Made by a program: the position numbers and the translations under genes
The notes under the pieces: generated by a model
The model's database searches: none
What the model saw: the letters and a program-made list of their open reading frames with translations, nothing else
What the model was told of the DNA's origin: nothing
Assembly (NCBI GenBank): GCA_019634575.1
Contig: JAHCAY010000001.1
Span: 3,410,001 to 3,474,000 of the forward strand
Reading direction: 5' to 3'
Length of the DNA: 64,000 nt
From: Candidatus Didemnitutus sp.
Lineage (GTDB): Bacteria > Verrucomicrobiota > Verrucomicrobiia > Opitutales > Opitutaceae
In this document: in pieces, positions 44,419 to 51,342 of the stretch
Numbering within the stretch: position 1 is the stretch's first letter
Layout of the letters: every line of letters starts with the position of its first letter

Positions 44419-46524
44419 ATGCTTCCCCGCCTCCTTCGCGGCCGCTGCGCCGCCCTTTGCGTTTCGTTCTTCGCGGTCACTCTGACTGCCGTCGCGACCG
44501 ACCAGCGTCCGCTGTCGCTCGACGACATGTTCAAACTCAAGCGCGTGTCCGACCCGCAGATCTCCCCCGACGGTCGGCACGTCGTCTACGTCGTCACCGA
44601 CGTCCTCTTCGCGGAAAACCGCACCCAGTCCGATCTCTGGATCGCCGACACCACCGGCGGCCAACCGCACGCGCTGACCTCGACGCCAAAGAACGAACGC
44701 CACCCGCGCTGGTCGCCCGACGGCAAGTGGATCGCCTTCGAGTCGAATCGCGTCGGCGACGACTACCAGGTGTTCGTGCTGCCCACCGATGGTGGTGAGG
44801 CGCGGCAGATCACGACGCTCTCCACCGGCGCGACGTCGCCCGTGTGGTCGGCGCAGGGTGACCAGATCGCGTTCGTCTCGGAGGTGTTTCCGGAATTTTC
44901 GGAGAAGCCGTTCGCCGAGGCGGACAAGTTGAACAAGGAGAAACTCGCCGCGCGCGAGGCCAGCAAGGTCAAGGCCCACATCGCCACGCAGCTGCTCTAT
45001 CGCCACTGGGATTCGTGGGTCGAGGACAAGCGCCAGCACGTGTTCGTCGTGCCGGTCAAGGACGGCGTCGCGACCGGCGCACCGCGCAACGTCACCCCCG
45101 GCGAAAATGACGGCGTGCCGACTTCCGACACGTTCAGCGCGGGCGACGAGTTCGCCTTTTCACCCGACGGCAAGTCGCTCGCTTTCACCGCGCCGCCGCT
45201 GCCGACGCGCGAGCAGGCGTGGAGCACGAATCACGACATCTGGCTCGTCGATCTCGCCACGCTCGAGCGCAAGCGTCTCACGACTGCGCCGGGCGCGGAG
45301 GGGTATCCGCGCTTCTCGCCCGACGGCAAGACGCTCGCCTACCGCGCGCAGGAGCGCAGCGGCTTCGAGGCCGAGCGCTGGGAGCTGAAGGTGCTCGATC
45401 TCGCCACCGGCCAGTCCCGCAGCCTCACGCAGAAATGGGACCGTTCCGCCGAGGCGTTCGTCTGGGCGCCCGATGGCAAGAAACTCTATTTCACCGCGCA
45501 GGACGCCGGCATCGAGCCGGTTTGGTCGGTCGATCTCGCGAGCGGCTCCGCGGCTGCGCCCGCGCGCGTCACGAGCGGCGGCGGCGTGTTCGGCAGCTTG
45601 AGCATCACGGCCGACGGCGGCGTGCTCGCCTTCACGCAAGCCAGCGCGACGCGCCCGCCCGAAGTCGGTGCGCTCAACCTCGTCGGTGCCGCCGATGCCG
45701 TCGCCCCGCGCGCCCTCTCGCAGACCAACGCCGCCTTGCTCGCCGGCGTGCAGTTGAACGCGCTCGAATCCGTCACCGTCGCCGGCGCGGGCGGCACGCC
45801 CGTGCAGATGTGGCTGCTGAAGCCGCCGGGCTTCGACCCCGCAAAGAAATACCCGCTCGTGTTCTGGGTGCACGGCGGCCCGCAGGGCGCGTGGATGGAT
45901 GCATGGAGCACCCGCTGGAATCCGCAAATCTGGGCTGCGCAGGGTTACGTGCTCGCGATGCCGAATCCGCGCGGCTCGACCGGCTTCGGCCAGAAGTTCA
46001 CCGACGAGATCTCCAAGGATTGGGGCGGCAAGGTCTACACCGACCTGATGGCGTGCATGGACTGGCTCGAACAACAGCCGTTCATCGACGCGAAGCGCGC
46101 CGCCGCCGCGGGCGCGAGCTACGGCGGCTACATGATGAACTGGTTCCAGGGCCACACCGACCGCTTCCGCACGCTCATCACGCACTGCGGCGTGTTCGAC
46201 CTCTCGAGCATGTATGGCACGACCGAGGAAGTGTGGTTCGACGAGTGGGAGCACGGCATCCCGTGGGAGACGTCCGACGCCGACAAGTTCTCCCCGCACA
46301 AGTTTGCCGCCAACTTCAAGACGCCGAACCTGATCATCCACAACGAGCGCGATTTCCGCGTGCCGATCAACCAAGGCATGGAACTGTTCACGACGCTCCA
46401 GCGCCGCGGCGTGCCGTCGAAGCTCATCATGTTCCCCGACGAGGGCCACTGGGTGCTCAAGCCGCAGAACAGCGAGCTCTGGCACAAGGAAGTCTTCGCC
46501 TGGCTGGCGGAGTATTTGAAGTGA
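44419..46524 (+). CDS. S9 family peptidase (dipeptidyl/acylaminoacyl peptidase-like), exported
   Basis: 701 residues. The N-terminus looks like a signal peptide (CAALCVSFFAVTLTAVA). A beta-propeller of WD-like TolB/DPP blades (YPRFSPDGKTLAYRA and similar) runs to about residue 430. The C-terminal alpha/beta hydrolase carries Ser567 in GASYGGYMM, an Asp in NERDFRVP and His677 in DEGHWV. The complete triad and GGPQGAW oxyanion region indicate an active serine peptidase releasing short peptides in the periplasm. The ATG at 44419 is chosen because the secretion signal follows it. Confidence 0.92.
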   Translation: MLPRLLRGRCAALCVSFFAVTLTAVATDQRPLSLDDMFKLKRVSDPQISPDGRHVVYVVTDVLFAENRTQSDLWIADTTGGQPHALTSTPKNERHPRWSPDGKWIAFESNRVGDDYQVFVLPTDGGEARQITTLSTGATSPVWSAQGDQIAFVSEVFPEFSEKPFAEADKLNKEKLAAREASKVKAHIATQLLYRHWDSWVEDKRQHVFVVPVKDGVATGAPRNVTPGENDGVPTSDTFSAGDEFAFSPDGKSLAFTAPPLPTREQAWSTNHDIWLVDLATLERKRLTTAPGAEGYPRFSPDGKTLAYRAQERSGFEAERWELKVLDLATGQSRSLTQKWDRSAEAFVWAPDGKKLYFTAQDAGIEPVWSVDLASGSAAAPARVTSGGGVFGSLSITADGGVLAFTQASATRPPEVGALNLVGAADAVAPRALSQTNAALLAGVQLNALESVTVAGAGGTPVQMWLLKPPGFDPAKKYPLVFWVHGGPQGAWMDAWSTRWNPQIWAAQGYVLAMPNPRGSTGFGQKFTDEISKDWGGKVYTDLMACMDWLEQQPFIDAKRAAAAGASYGGYMMNWFQGHTDRFRTLITHCGVFDLSSMYGTTEEVWFDEWEHGIPWETSDADKFSPHKFAANFKTPNLIIHNERDFRVPINQGMELFTTLQRRGVPSKLIMFPDEGHWVLKPQNSELWHKEVFAWLAEYLK

Positions 46525-46605
46525 TGTAGGGCGGGGTCTCCCGACCCCGCCTTTGTGTGCGCAAGAATGAACCTCTGCGGCGGGGTCAGGAGACCCCGCC
46601 CTACA
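46525..46605. repeat. 81-bp inverted-repeat element (TGTAGGG ends), copy A
   Basis: 17-bp perfect terminal inverted repeats (TGTAGGGCGGGGTCTCC / its complement) bound the element, and each half also folds alone: GGCGGGGTC-TCCC-GACCCCGCC then TTT on the left, GGCGGGGTC-AGGA-GACCCCGCC on the right. It begins at the base right after the peptidase stop. The left hairpin probably terminates that gene. The same layout occurs at 50063. Confidence 0.8.
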
Positions 46606-46619
46606 AAAGCTACCGCCCC

Positions 46620-47432
46620 GTGATTGCCGCTCTTTGGAAACGCTTCCGCACCGACTCGCCGCGCTGGGCGCAGCGGCTCGGATTGACGCGCGAGCATTTC
46701 GCCATTTCGAGCCGGCACGACCGCGTGCGCGCCGCCTGGGCACCGCACCTGCGCGCCAGCCGCGAGGCCATCCTCGCGGCGACCGAGCGTTGCCCACGCC
46801 GCGAGCGAGCGCTCGTGATCGGTGCCGGCGATTGCCTCGACGTGCCGGTGGCCGAGCTCGCGGCGCGCTTCGCGCAAGTGACGCTCGCTGATATCGTCGT
46901 GAGCGCGACGGCGAAGGACTGCGCGAAACGCTTTCCCGGCCGCGTGCGCTGCGAGCAGTGGGATGCGACCGGTGCGCTCGCGCGTCTGGCCGAAGTGCGC
47001 GACGTGATCTCCGCGCACGACGCGCCGAAGCTCTTCGCCGATTCCGATCCTGGCCCGCCGCCGGGCGGCGAACCGGATTTTGTCGTCTCGGCCAACTGCC
47101 TCTCGCAACTCGGCCTCGTGCCGGCGCACGCGTTGCCCGCCGCGGAGAAGGACAAGGGCTTGCCCGATCGCTGCGCCAAAGTCGCGGCGCGCCGCCACCT
47201 CGACTGGCTGGCGGAACGGCGCGGCGCCGTGCGCGTGCTGCTGGTCGACGCCGCGCGGCTCGATCTCGCGCCCGACGGTGCGACGGTGTTGAAGACCGAG
47301 ACGCTCTACACCCGCTTTGGGCTGCGGGCGCCGGACCGCACTTGGCGCTGGAATCTCGCGCCGATCCCCGAGTGGTCGCCCGACTTCCACCGCGTCCACG
47401 ACGTCGGCGTGTGGGTGGATGGAGCGGAGTGA
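46620..47432 (+). CDS. Methyltransferase-like protein of unknown function
   Basis: 270 residues with GTG start at 46620. A glycine-rich Rossmann-type motif lies at about 64-72 (VIGAGDCLDVP) followed by TLADIV, which fits the SAM-binding region of class I methyltransferases, and VSANCLSQLGL further on. The rest is not recognised. No target can be named. The frame extends upstream to 46557, but that would run through the inverted-repeat element, so the later start is preferred. It converges on the MTA/SAH nucleosidase gene. Confidence 0.6.
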   Translation: MIAALWKRFRTDSPRWAQRLGLTREHFAISSRHDRVRAAWAPHLRASREAILAATERCPRRERALVIGAGDCLDVPVAELAARFAQVTLADIVVSATAKDCAKRFPGRVRCEQWDATGALARLAEVRDVISAHDAPKLFADSDPGPPPGGEPDFVVSANCLSQLGLVPAHALPAAEKDKGLPDRCAKVAARRHLDWLAERRGAVRVLLVDAARLDLAPDGATVLKTETLYTRFGLRAPDRTWRWNLAPIPEWSPDFHRVHDVGVWVDGAE

Positions 47433-47552
47433 CGGCGAGCGGGGCTGAGCCGGGTTTACACCGCAAGCAGCGTGCGGGCATGCGATCGTGCTCTCTGGGG
47501 TGCAACCGAGGTCGCTGTCTACCGCTGAGGCGAAGCGCGTTTTAGAATAGAC

Positions 47553-48482
47553 TCAGAGTTCGTCGACTACTTGGCGCAGCACCTTGGCGGCGACACGGGA
47601 GACGGGGAGTTCGTTGGCGTCGATCGGATTCGCGCCGTGCTGGCCGCCGGCGAGATCGCTCAGGCCGCGCACGATGAGGATGGGCACGCGGTTGCACCAG
47701 GCGACGTGCGCGAGCGCCGTGGATTCCATGTCGGTGCAACGCGCGGACCAGACTTTCTGGAGCCACTCGCGGTAGGCGCGGTTGTCGAGGAAGACGGAGC
47801 CGGTGACGCCGGTGCCGCCGACGTGGATCGCGACGTCGTGGTCGGCGCGGTGGAATTTGGGGAGCTTGGCGATGGCGCGGCGCGTGGCGTCGAGCAGTGC
47901 GGGATCGATCGGGAAGACGGGCATCGTCTCGTAGTCGGCCGCGCCGTCGCGCACGGCGGCGACGTCGTCGGGGTGGATCATGCCGAAGTGTTCGTGGCGG
48001 ATCGTGAGGTAGTCGGGTTTCACGTAGCCGCCGTGGCCGTCGTCGTTGAGGTAGGCGGATTCGTCGTGGTAGGCCCAGCGTTCAGGCACGACGATGTCGC
48101 CGACGCGGAGCTTCGGATCAGTGCCTCCGGCGACGCCGGCGAAGAGCACGGCGGTGATGGGCAGGTGGTCGAGTGCGAGTTGGAGCTGGTAGGCGGCATT
48201 GACGACGCTGGTGCCGGTGCGGAAGAGCACGACGTCGTGCCGGCCGACGCGACCGCGCCAGAAGGTGACGCCTTTGAAGGTTTCCTTGGTGAAGCCGTTG
48301 GCCTCGGTGGCGCCGAATTCGTCGCGCAGCGCGGTGAGTTCGGGCGGGTAGGCGCCGCAGAGGGCGAGCAACTCGGCGCGCGAGTCGGCGGCGAAGGAGA
48401 GGGCGCCGAGCACGGCGAAGAGCAGCGCGTGAGCGAGTCGAGGGAGGCGACTGAGCGGCGACAGAGACGCAAGGCGGGACAT
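47553..48482 (-). CDS. MTA/SAH nucleosidase-like phosphorylase-family protein, exported
   Basis: 309 residues. A hydrophobic N-terminus (LPRLAHALLFAVLGALSFAADSRA) looks like a cleavable signal peptide. The rest matches the nucleoside phosphorylase/MTAN fold: FRTGTSVVNAAYQLQLAL, VLFAGVAGGTDPKLRVGDIVVPERW, and the purine and ribose sites CTDMESTALAHVA and IVRGLSDLAGG. MTANs cleave the glycosidic bond of 5'-methylthioadenosine and S-adenosylhomocysteine to release adenine. An exported form is uncommon. The divergent gene is a purine permease. The exact substrate is inferred from family only. Confidence 0.8.
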   Translation of the reverse strand: MSRLASLSPLSRLPRLAHALLFAVLGALSFAADSRAELLALCGAYPPELTALRDEFGATEANGFTKETFKGVTFWRGRVGRHDVVLFRTGTSVVNAAYQLQLALDHLPITAVLFAGVAGGTDPKLRVGDIVVPERWAYHDESAYLNDDGHGGYVKPDYLTIRHEHFGMIHPDDVAAVRDGAADYETMPVFPIDPALLDATRRAIAKLPKFHRADHDVAIHVGGTGVTGSVFLDNRAYREWLQKVWSARCTDMESTALAHVAWCNRVPILIVRGLSDLAGGQHGANPIDANELPVSRVAAKVLRQVVDEL

Positions 48483-48649
48483 GCGCGGCGCGTGAGCAGG
48501 CGCGGTGCCAGCGGGTGGAGGCCGCAGGCGGGCTCGGGAGAATTTTCGCGAGTCCGGTGTCGGCTCGCTGGCGCTCGCCGCTACCGGCAGTGAGGATATG
48601 GGCCACTTCGCGCTTCGCTTGGCATCGGAACGGCTGTTGGCTGGCCCGA

Positions 48650-49993
48650 ATGACGCTGTTCCAACGCCTGTTCCGCCTCGACGAGAACGGCACGACTGCC
48701 GCCCGCGAGATGCAGGCTGGCCTGACGACCTTCGCCGCGATGGCCTACATCCTCGCGGTGAATCCCTCGATCCTGTCCGCCACGGGCATGGACAAGGCCG
48801 CGCTCGTCACGGTGACCGCGCTCACGGCAGCGCTGGCGACGGCGTTGATGGCGCTGCTGACGAACTACCCGATCGCGCTGGCGCCGGGCATGGGCATCAA
48901 CGCGTTCTTCACGTTCACGATCGTGCTGGGCAAGGGCGTGCCGTGGACGGAGGCGCTGGGCATGGTGTTCGTGAACGGCGTGGTGTTCCTCGCGCTGTCG
49001 GTCACCGGCGTGCGGGAGAAAATCATCCACTCGATCCCGCATTCGCTGAAAATCGCGGTGACGTGCGGCATCGGACTCTTCATCGCGTTCATCGGCTTGA
49101 AAAACGGCGGGGTGATCGTGGCGCATCCGGCGACGTTCGTCTCGCACGGCGATTTCGCATCGGGGCCGGTGGCGCTGTGCCTCTTCGGCATCCTGTTGAC
49201 GGCGGTGCTCGTGGCGCGACGGGTGACGGGGGCGATTTTTCTCAGCATCGCGGCGGTGACGGTCATCGGGCTGTTCGTGCCGGGCGCGGGCGGGAAAATG
49301 GTGACGGCGGTGCCGGATCATTTCGTGGGATTGCCGGCGTCGCCGTCGCCGGTGTTCATGAAACTGACCTTCGGATTTCTGACGGACGGCAAGGCGCTGA
49401 TGCTGGCGCTGCCGATCATCCTGACGCTGCTGCTGGTGGATATGTTCGACAACATCGGCACGCTGATCGGCGTGACGAAGCGCGCGGGGCTGCTCCGACC
49501 GGACGGCACGCTGCCCGGCGCAGGACGCGCGCTGGTGGCGGATTCGGTGGCGACGCTGCTCAGCGCGATTTTCGGCACCTCGACGGTGGTGAGCTACATC
49601 GAGTCGGCGTCGGGCGTGGAGGCGGGCGGACGCACGGGGCTGACGTCGCTGACGACGGCGGGGCTGATGTTGGGCGCGCTGTTTTTCACGCCGTTGATCC
49701 TGATGGTGCCGGCGGTGGCGACGGCGCCGGCGTTGGTGATCGTGGGCGTGTTCATGATGCAATCGATCACCGAGATCGACATGCACGACTTCAAGGTGGC
49801 GATGCCGGCGGTGCTCACGCTTTTGGCGGTGCCGCTGACGTTCAGCATCGCGGAAGGCATCGGCGTGGGACTGATGGCGGCGGCGCTGCTCGCGGTGGGC
49901 CTCGGCGAGCCGAAGAAGTTGACGCCGCTCGGCTACGTGCTCGCGGCGGTGTTCTTCGCGCAATTTTTCCACCTTTGGCCGTTCGGCGGCTGA
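48650..49993 (+). CDS. NCS2 family purine permease (AzgA-like)
   Basis: 447 residues with about 12-14 membrane helices. AzgA-type landmarks are present: FRLDENGTTAAREMQAGLTTFAAMAYILAVNP at the start, NYPIALAPGMGINAFFTF, VDMFDNIGTLIGV, and FGTSTVVSYIESASGVEAGGRTGLTS. Members import guanine, hypoxanthine or adenine with protons. The ATG at 48650 was chosen because the conserved N-terminus begins here. It is divergent from the exported MTA/SAH nucleosidase, which would release adenine, and near an exported SAM hydrolase, which would release adenosine. Confidence 0.93.
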   Translation: MTLFQRLFRLDENGTTAAREMQAGLTTFAAMAYILAVNPSILSATGMDKAALVTVTALTAALATALMALLTNYPIALAPGMGINAFFTFTIVLGKGVPWTEALGMVFVNGVVFLALSVTGVREKIIHSIPHSLKIAVTCGIGLFIAFIGLKNGGVIVAHPATFVSHGDFASGPVALCLFGILLTAVLVARRVTGAIFLSIAAVTVIGLFVPGAGGKMVTAVPDHFVGLPASPSPVFMKLTFGFLTDGKALMLALPIILTLLLVDMFDNIGTLIGVTKRAGLLRPDGTLPGAGRALVADSVATLLSAIFGTSTVVSYIESASGVEAGGRTGLTSLTTAGLMLGALFFTPLILMVPAVATAPALVIVGVFMMQSITEIDMHDFKVAMPAVLTLLAVPLTFSIAEGIGVGLMAAALLAVGLGEPKKLTPLGYVLAAVFFAQFFHLWPFGG

Positions 49994-50062
49994 GGCGCAG
50001 AGGTGGGGCGCGAGCGAGTTCGCTGATTGGAGGAAAGGCGAAGACGACACACGGTCTTAGCC

Positions 50063-50136
50063 GTAGGGGCGCAGTCTTGCTGCGCCCGGGGATGATGCCG
50101 CGATTGACGAAGGGCGCAGCAAGACTGCGCCCCTAC
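50063..50136. repeat. 74-bp inverted-repeat element (GTAGGGG ends), copy B
   Basis: Two perfect 25-nt arms begin GTAGGGGCGCAGTCTTGCTG and its complement and flank a 24-bp spacer. It sits between the convergent NCS2 permease and SAM hydrolase genes, ending 3 bp before the latter's stop. Ends (GTAGGG / CCCTAC) and two-arm layout match the element at 46525, although the inner sequence differs. Confidence 0.8.
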
Positions 50137-50139
50137 ATT

Positions 50140-51084
50140 TCAAGACCGTGGCTTCGTGACCGGTGAGCGGGTGACGCGGACGGTCCAGGTGCCGCCGGAG
50201 GCGAGGCCGTGGGCTTGGGAGAAGTTGCCCATGTTGAGCGCGAAGGAGACGTTGAGCAGGCTGTTCAGGTAGAGCAGCGGCGCGCCTTCGGGGACATCGC
50301 CGAAGGTGCGGACGTAGGGTAGCACGCCGCGCCAGACTTCGCGGCCTTCGTGGCTGATGACGACGGTGAAGGTGTCGCCGAAGCGCGGCGCGGGCGTGAG
50401 GCCCTCGAAGAGCGTGTCGGGGATGTTGGTCCAGACGTTGCCGTAGTGGAAATCGATGAGCGGGATCGTGCCGACGAGGGCGTCGCCGTCGCGCGCGGCG
50501 GGAGTGTAGGGGAGGCGGACGACTTCGGGGGCGAGGAGCGGGCCGACTTGCTCGAAGGTGATCGCGCCGGAGGCGAGGCGCGCGCCGACGTAGGCATAGA
50601 CGTCGCGGCCGTGGAAGGTGTAGCTCTTTTCGGAGCCGGCGCGGCGGTTGACGTGTTCGTCGATGCGGCGGACGGCGGCGATGCCGAGTTCCTCGGCGAC
50701 GAGGGAGAGGGTGCCGTTGTCGGGGGTGACGAAGTAGTGGCCGGATTTGGTTTGGAGGACAACGGAGGCGCGGGCGGTGCCGACGCCGGGATCGATGACG
50801 GAGACGAAGACGGTGCCGGCGGGCCAGTAGGGCGCGGTTTGCTTGAGGCGGTAGGCGGCTTCCCAGATGTCGTAGGGCGTGTTCTCGTGGCTGAGGTCGA
50901 AGAGGTGAAGCGTGGGATCGACGGAGACGGCCACGCCCTTCATGGCGGCGACGGCGCCGTCCTTGGTGCCGAAGTCGGTCTGGATCACGAGCGGGCCGAG
51001 CGGCGCGGCGAGGGCGTGGAGCGCGAGAACGAGGGAGAGCGCGAAGGCGAGGCGGGCGAGCGAGGGAATGCGGCGGAGGAGCAT
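50140..51084 (-). CDS. SAM hydroxide adenosyltransferase (SAM hydrolase, DUF62), exported
   Basis: 314 residues. A signal peptide (LARLAFALSLVLALHALA) precedes the family start GPLVIQTDFGTKDGAVAAMKG. The active-site landmarks are TDFGTKDG, FVSVIDPGVGT and VTPDNGTL in the N-terminal domain, and FHYGNVWTNIP in the C-terminal beta domain. Family members hydrolyse S-adenosylmethionine to adenosine and methionine. Export is puzzling because SAM is cytoplasmic, so the real substrate or location deserves thought. The ATG at 51084 begins the signal peptide. Confidence 0.85.
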   Translation of the reverse strand: MLLRRIPSLARLAFALSLVLALHALAAPLGPLVIQTDFGTKDGAVAAMKGVAVSVDPTLHLFDLSHENTPYDIWEAAYRLKQTAPYWPAGTVFVSVIDPGVGTARASVVLQTKSGHYFVTPDNGTLSLVAEELGIAAVRRIDEHVNRRAGSEKSYTFHGRDVYAYVGARLASGAITFEQVGPLLAPEVVRLPYTPAARDGDALVGTIPLIDFHYGNVWTNIPDTLFEGLTPAPRFGDTFTVVISHEGREVWRGVLPYVRTFGDVPEGAPLLYLNSLLNVSFALNMGNFSQAHGLASGGTWTVRVTRSPVTKPRS

Positions 51085-51118
51085 GGCGGGAAGTGGGAGC
51101 GTGGGTTGGCTCGGTTGA

Positions 51119-51146
51119 AACACAGAGGGCGCAGAGACCACAGAGG
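51119..51146. repeat. CACAGAGG-type repeat (single end)
   Basis: AACACAGAGGGCGCAGAG and onward closely matches the left end of the element inside the kdp operon (13693). It lies 35 bp upstream of the SAM hydrolase start. Confidence 0.5.
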
Positions 51147-51280
51147 AAAAACGGTTGGTGCGCGAGTGGAGGATATGGAAGAGGGCAAGCGGGGTCGGCG
51201 GTCATAGGCCGCCGCTACCGAAGAGCGCGTGCTGGTGCGGTGAGCGAGGCGCGAGCAAGCTCGCTGCCTGCGCGGTGGGT

Positions 51281-51324
51281 GAAAAAAGGCCGGCCGTCGC
51301 AGGCGTGGGTGCGACGGCCGGCCT
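51281..51324 (-). terminator. Rho-independent terminator of the TonB receptor at 51343
   Basis: Read on the minus strand, a perfect 15-bp stem (AGGCCGGCCGTCGCA and complement) with an 8-nt loop is followed by a run of Ts. It starts 19 bp past the receptor stop. Confidence 0.92.
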
Positions 51325-51342
51325 CGCGGGAAAGAGCGGGAC

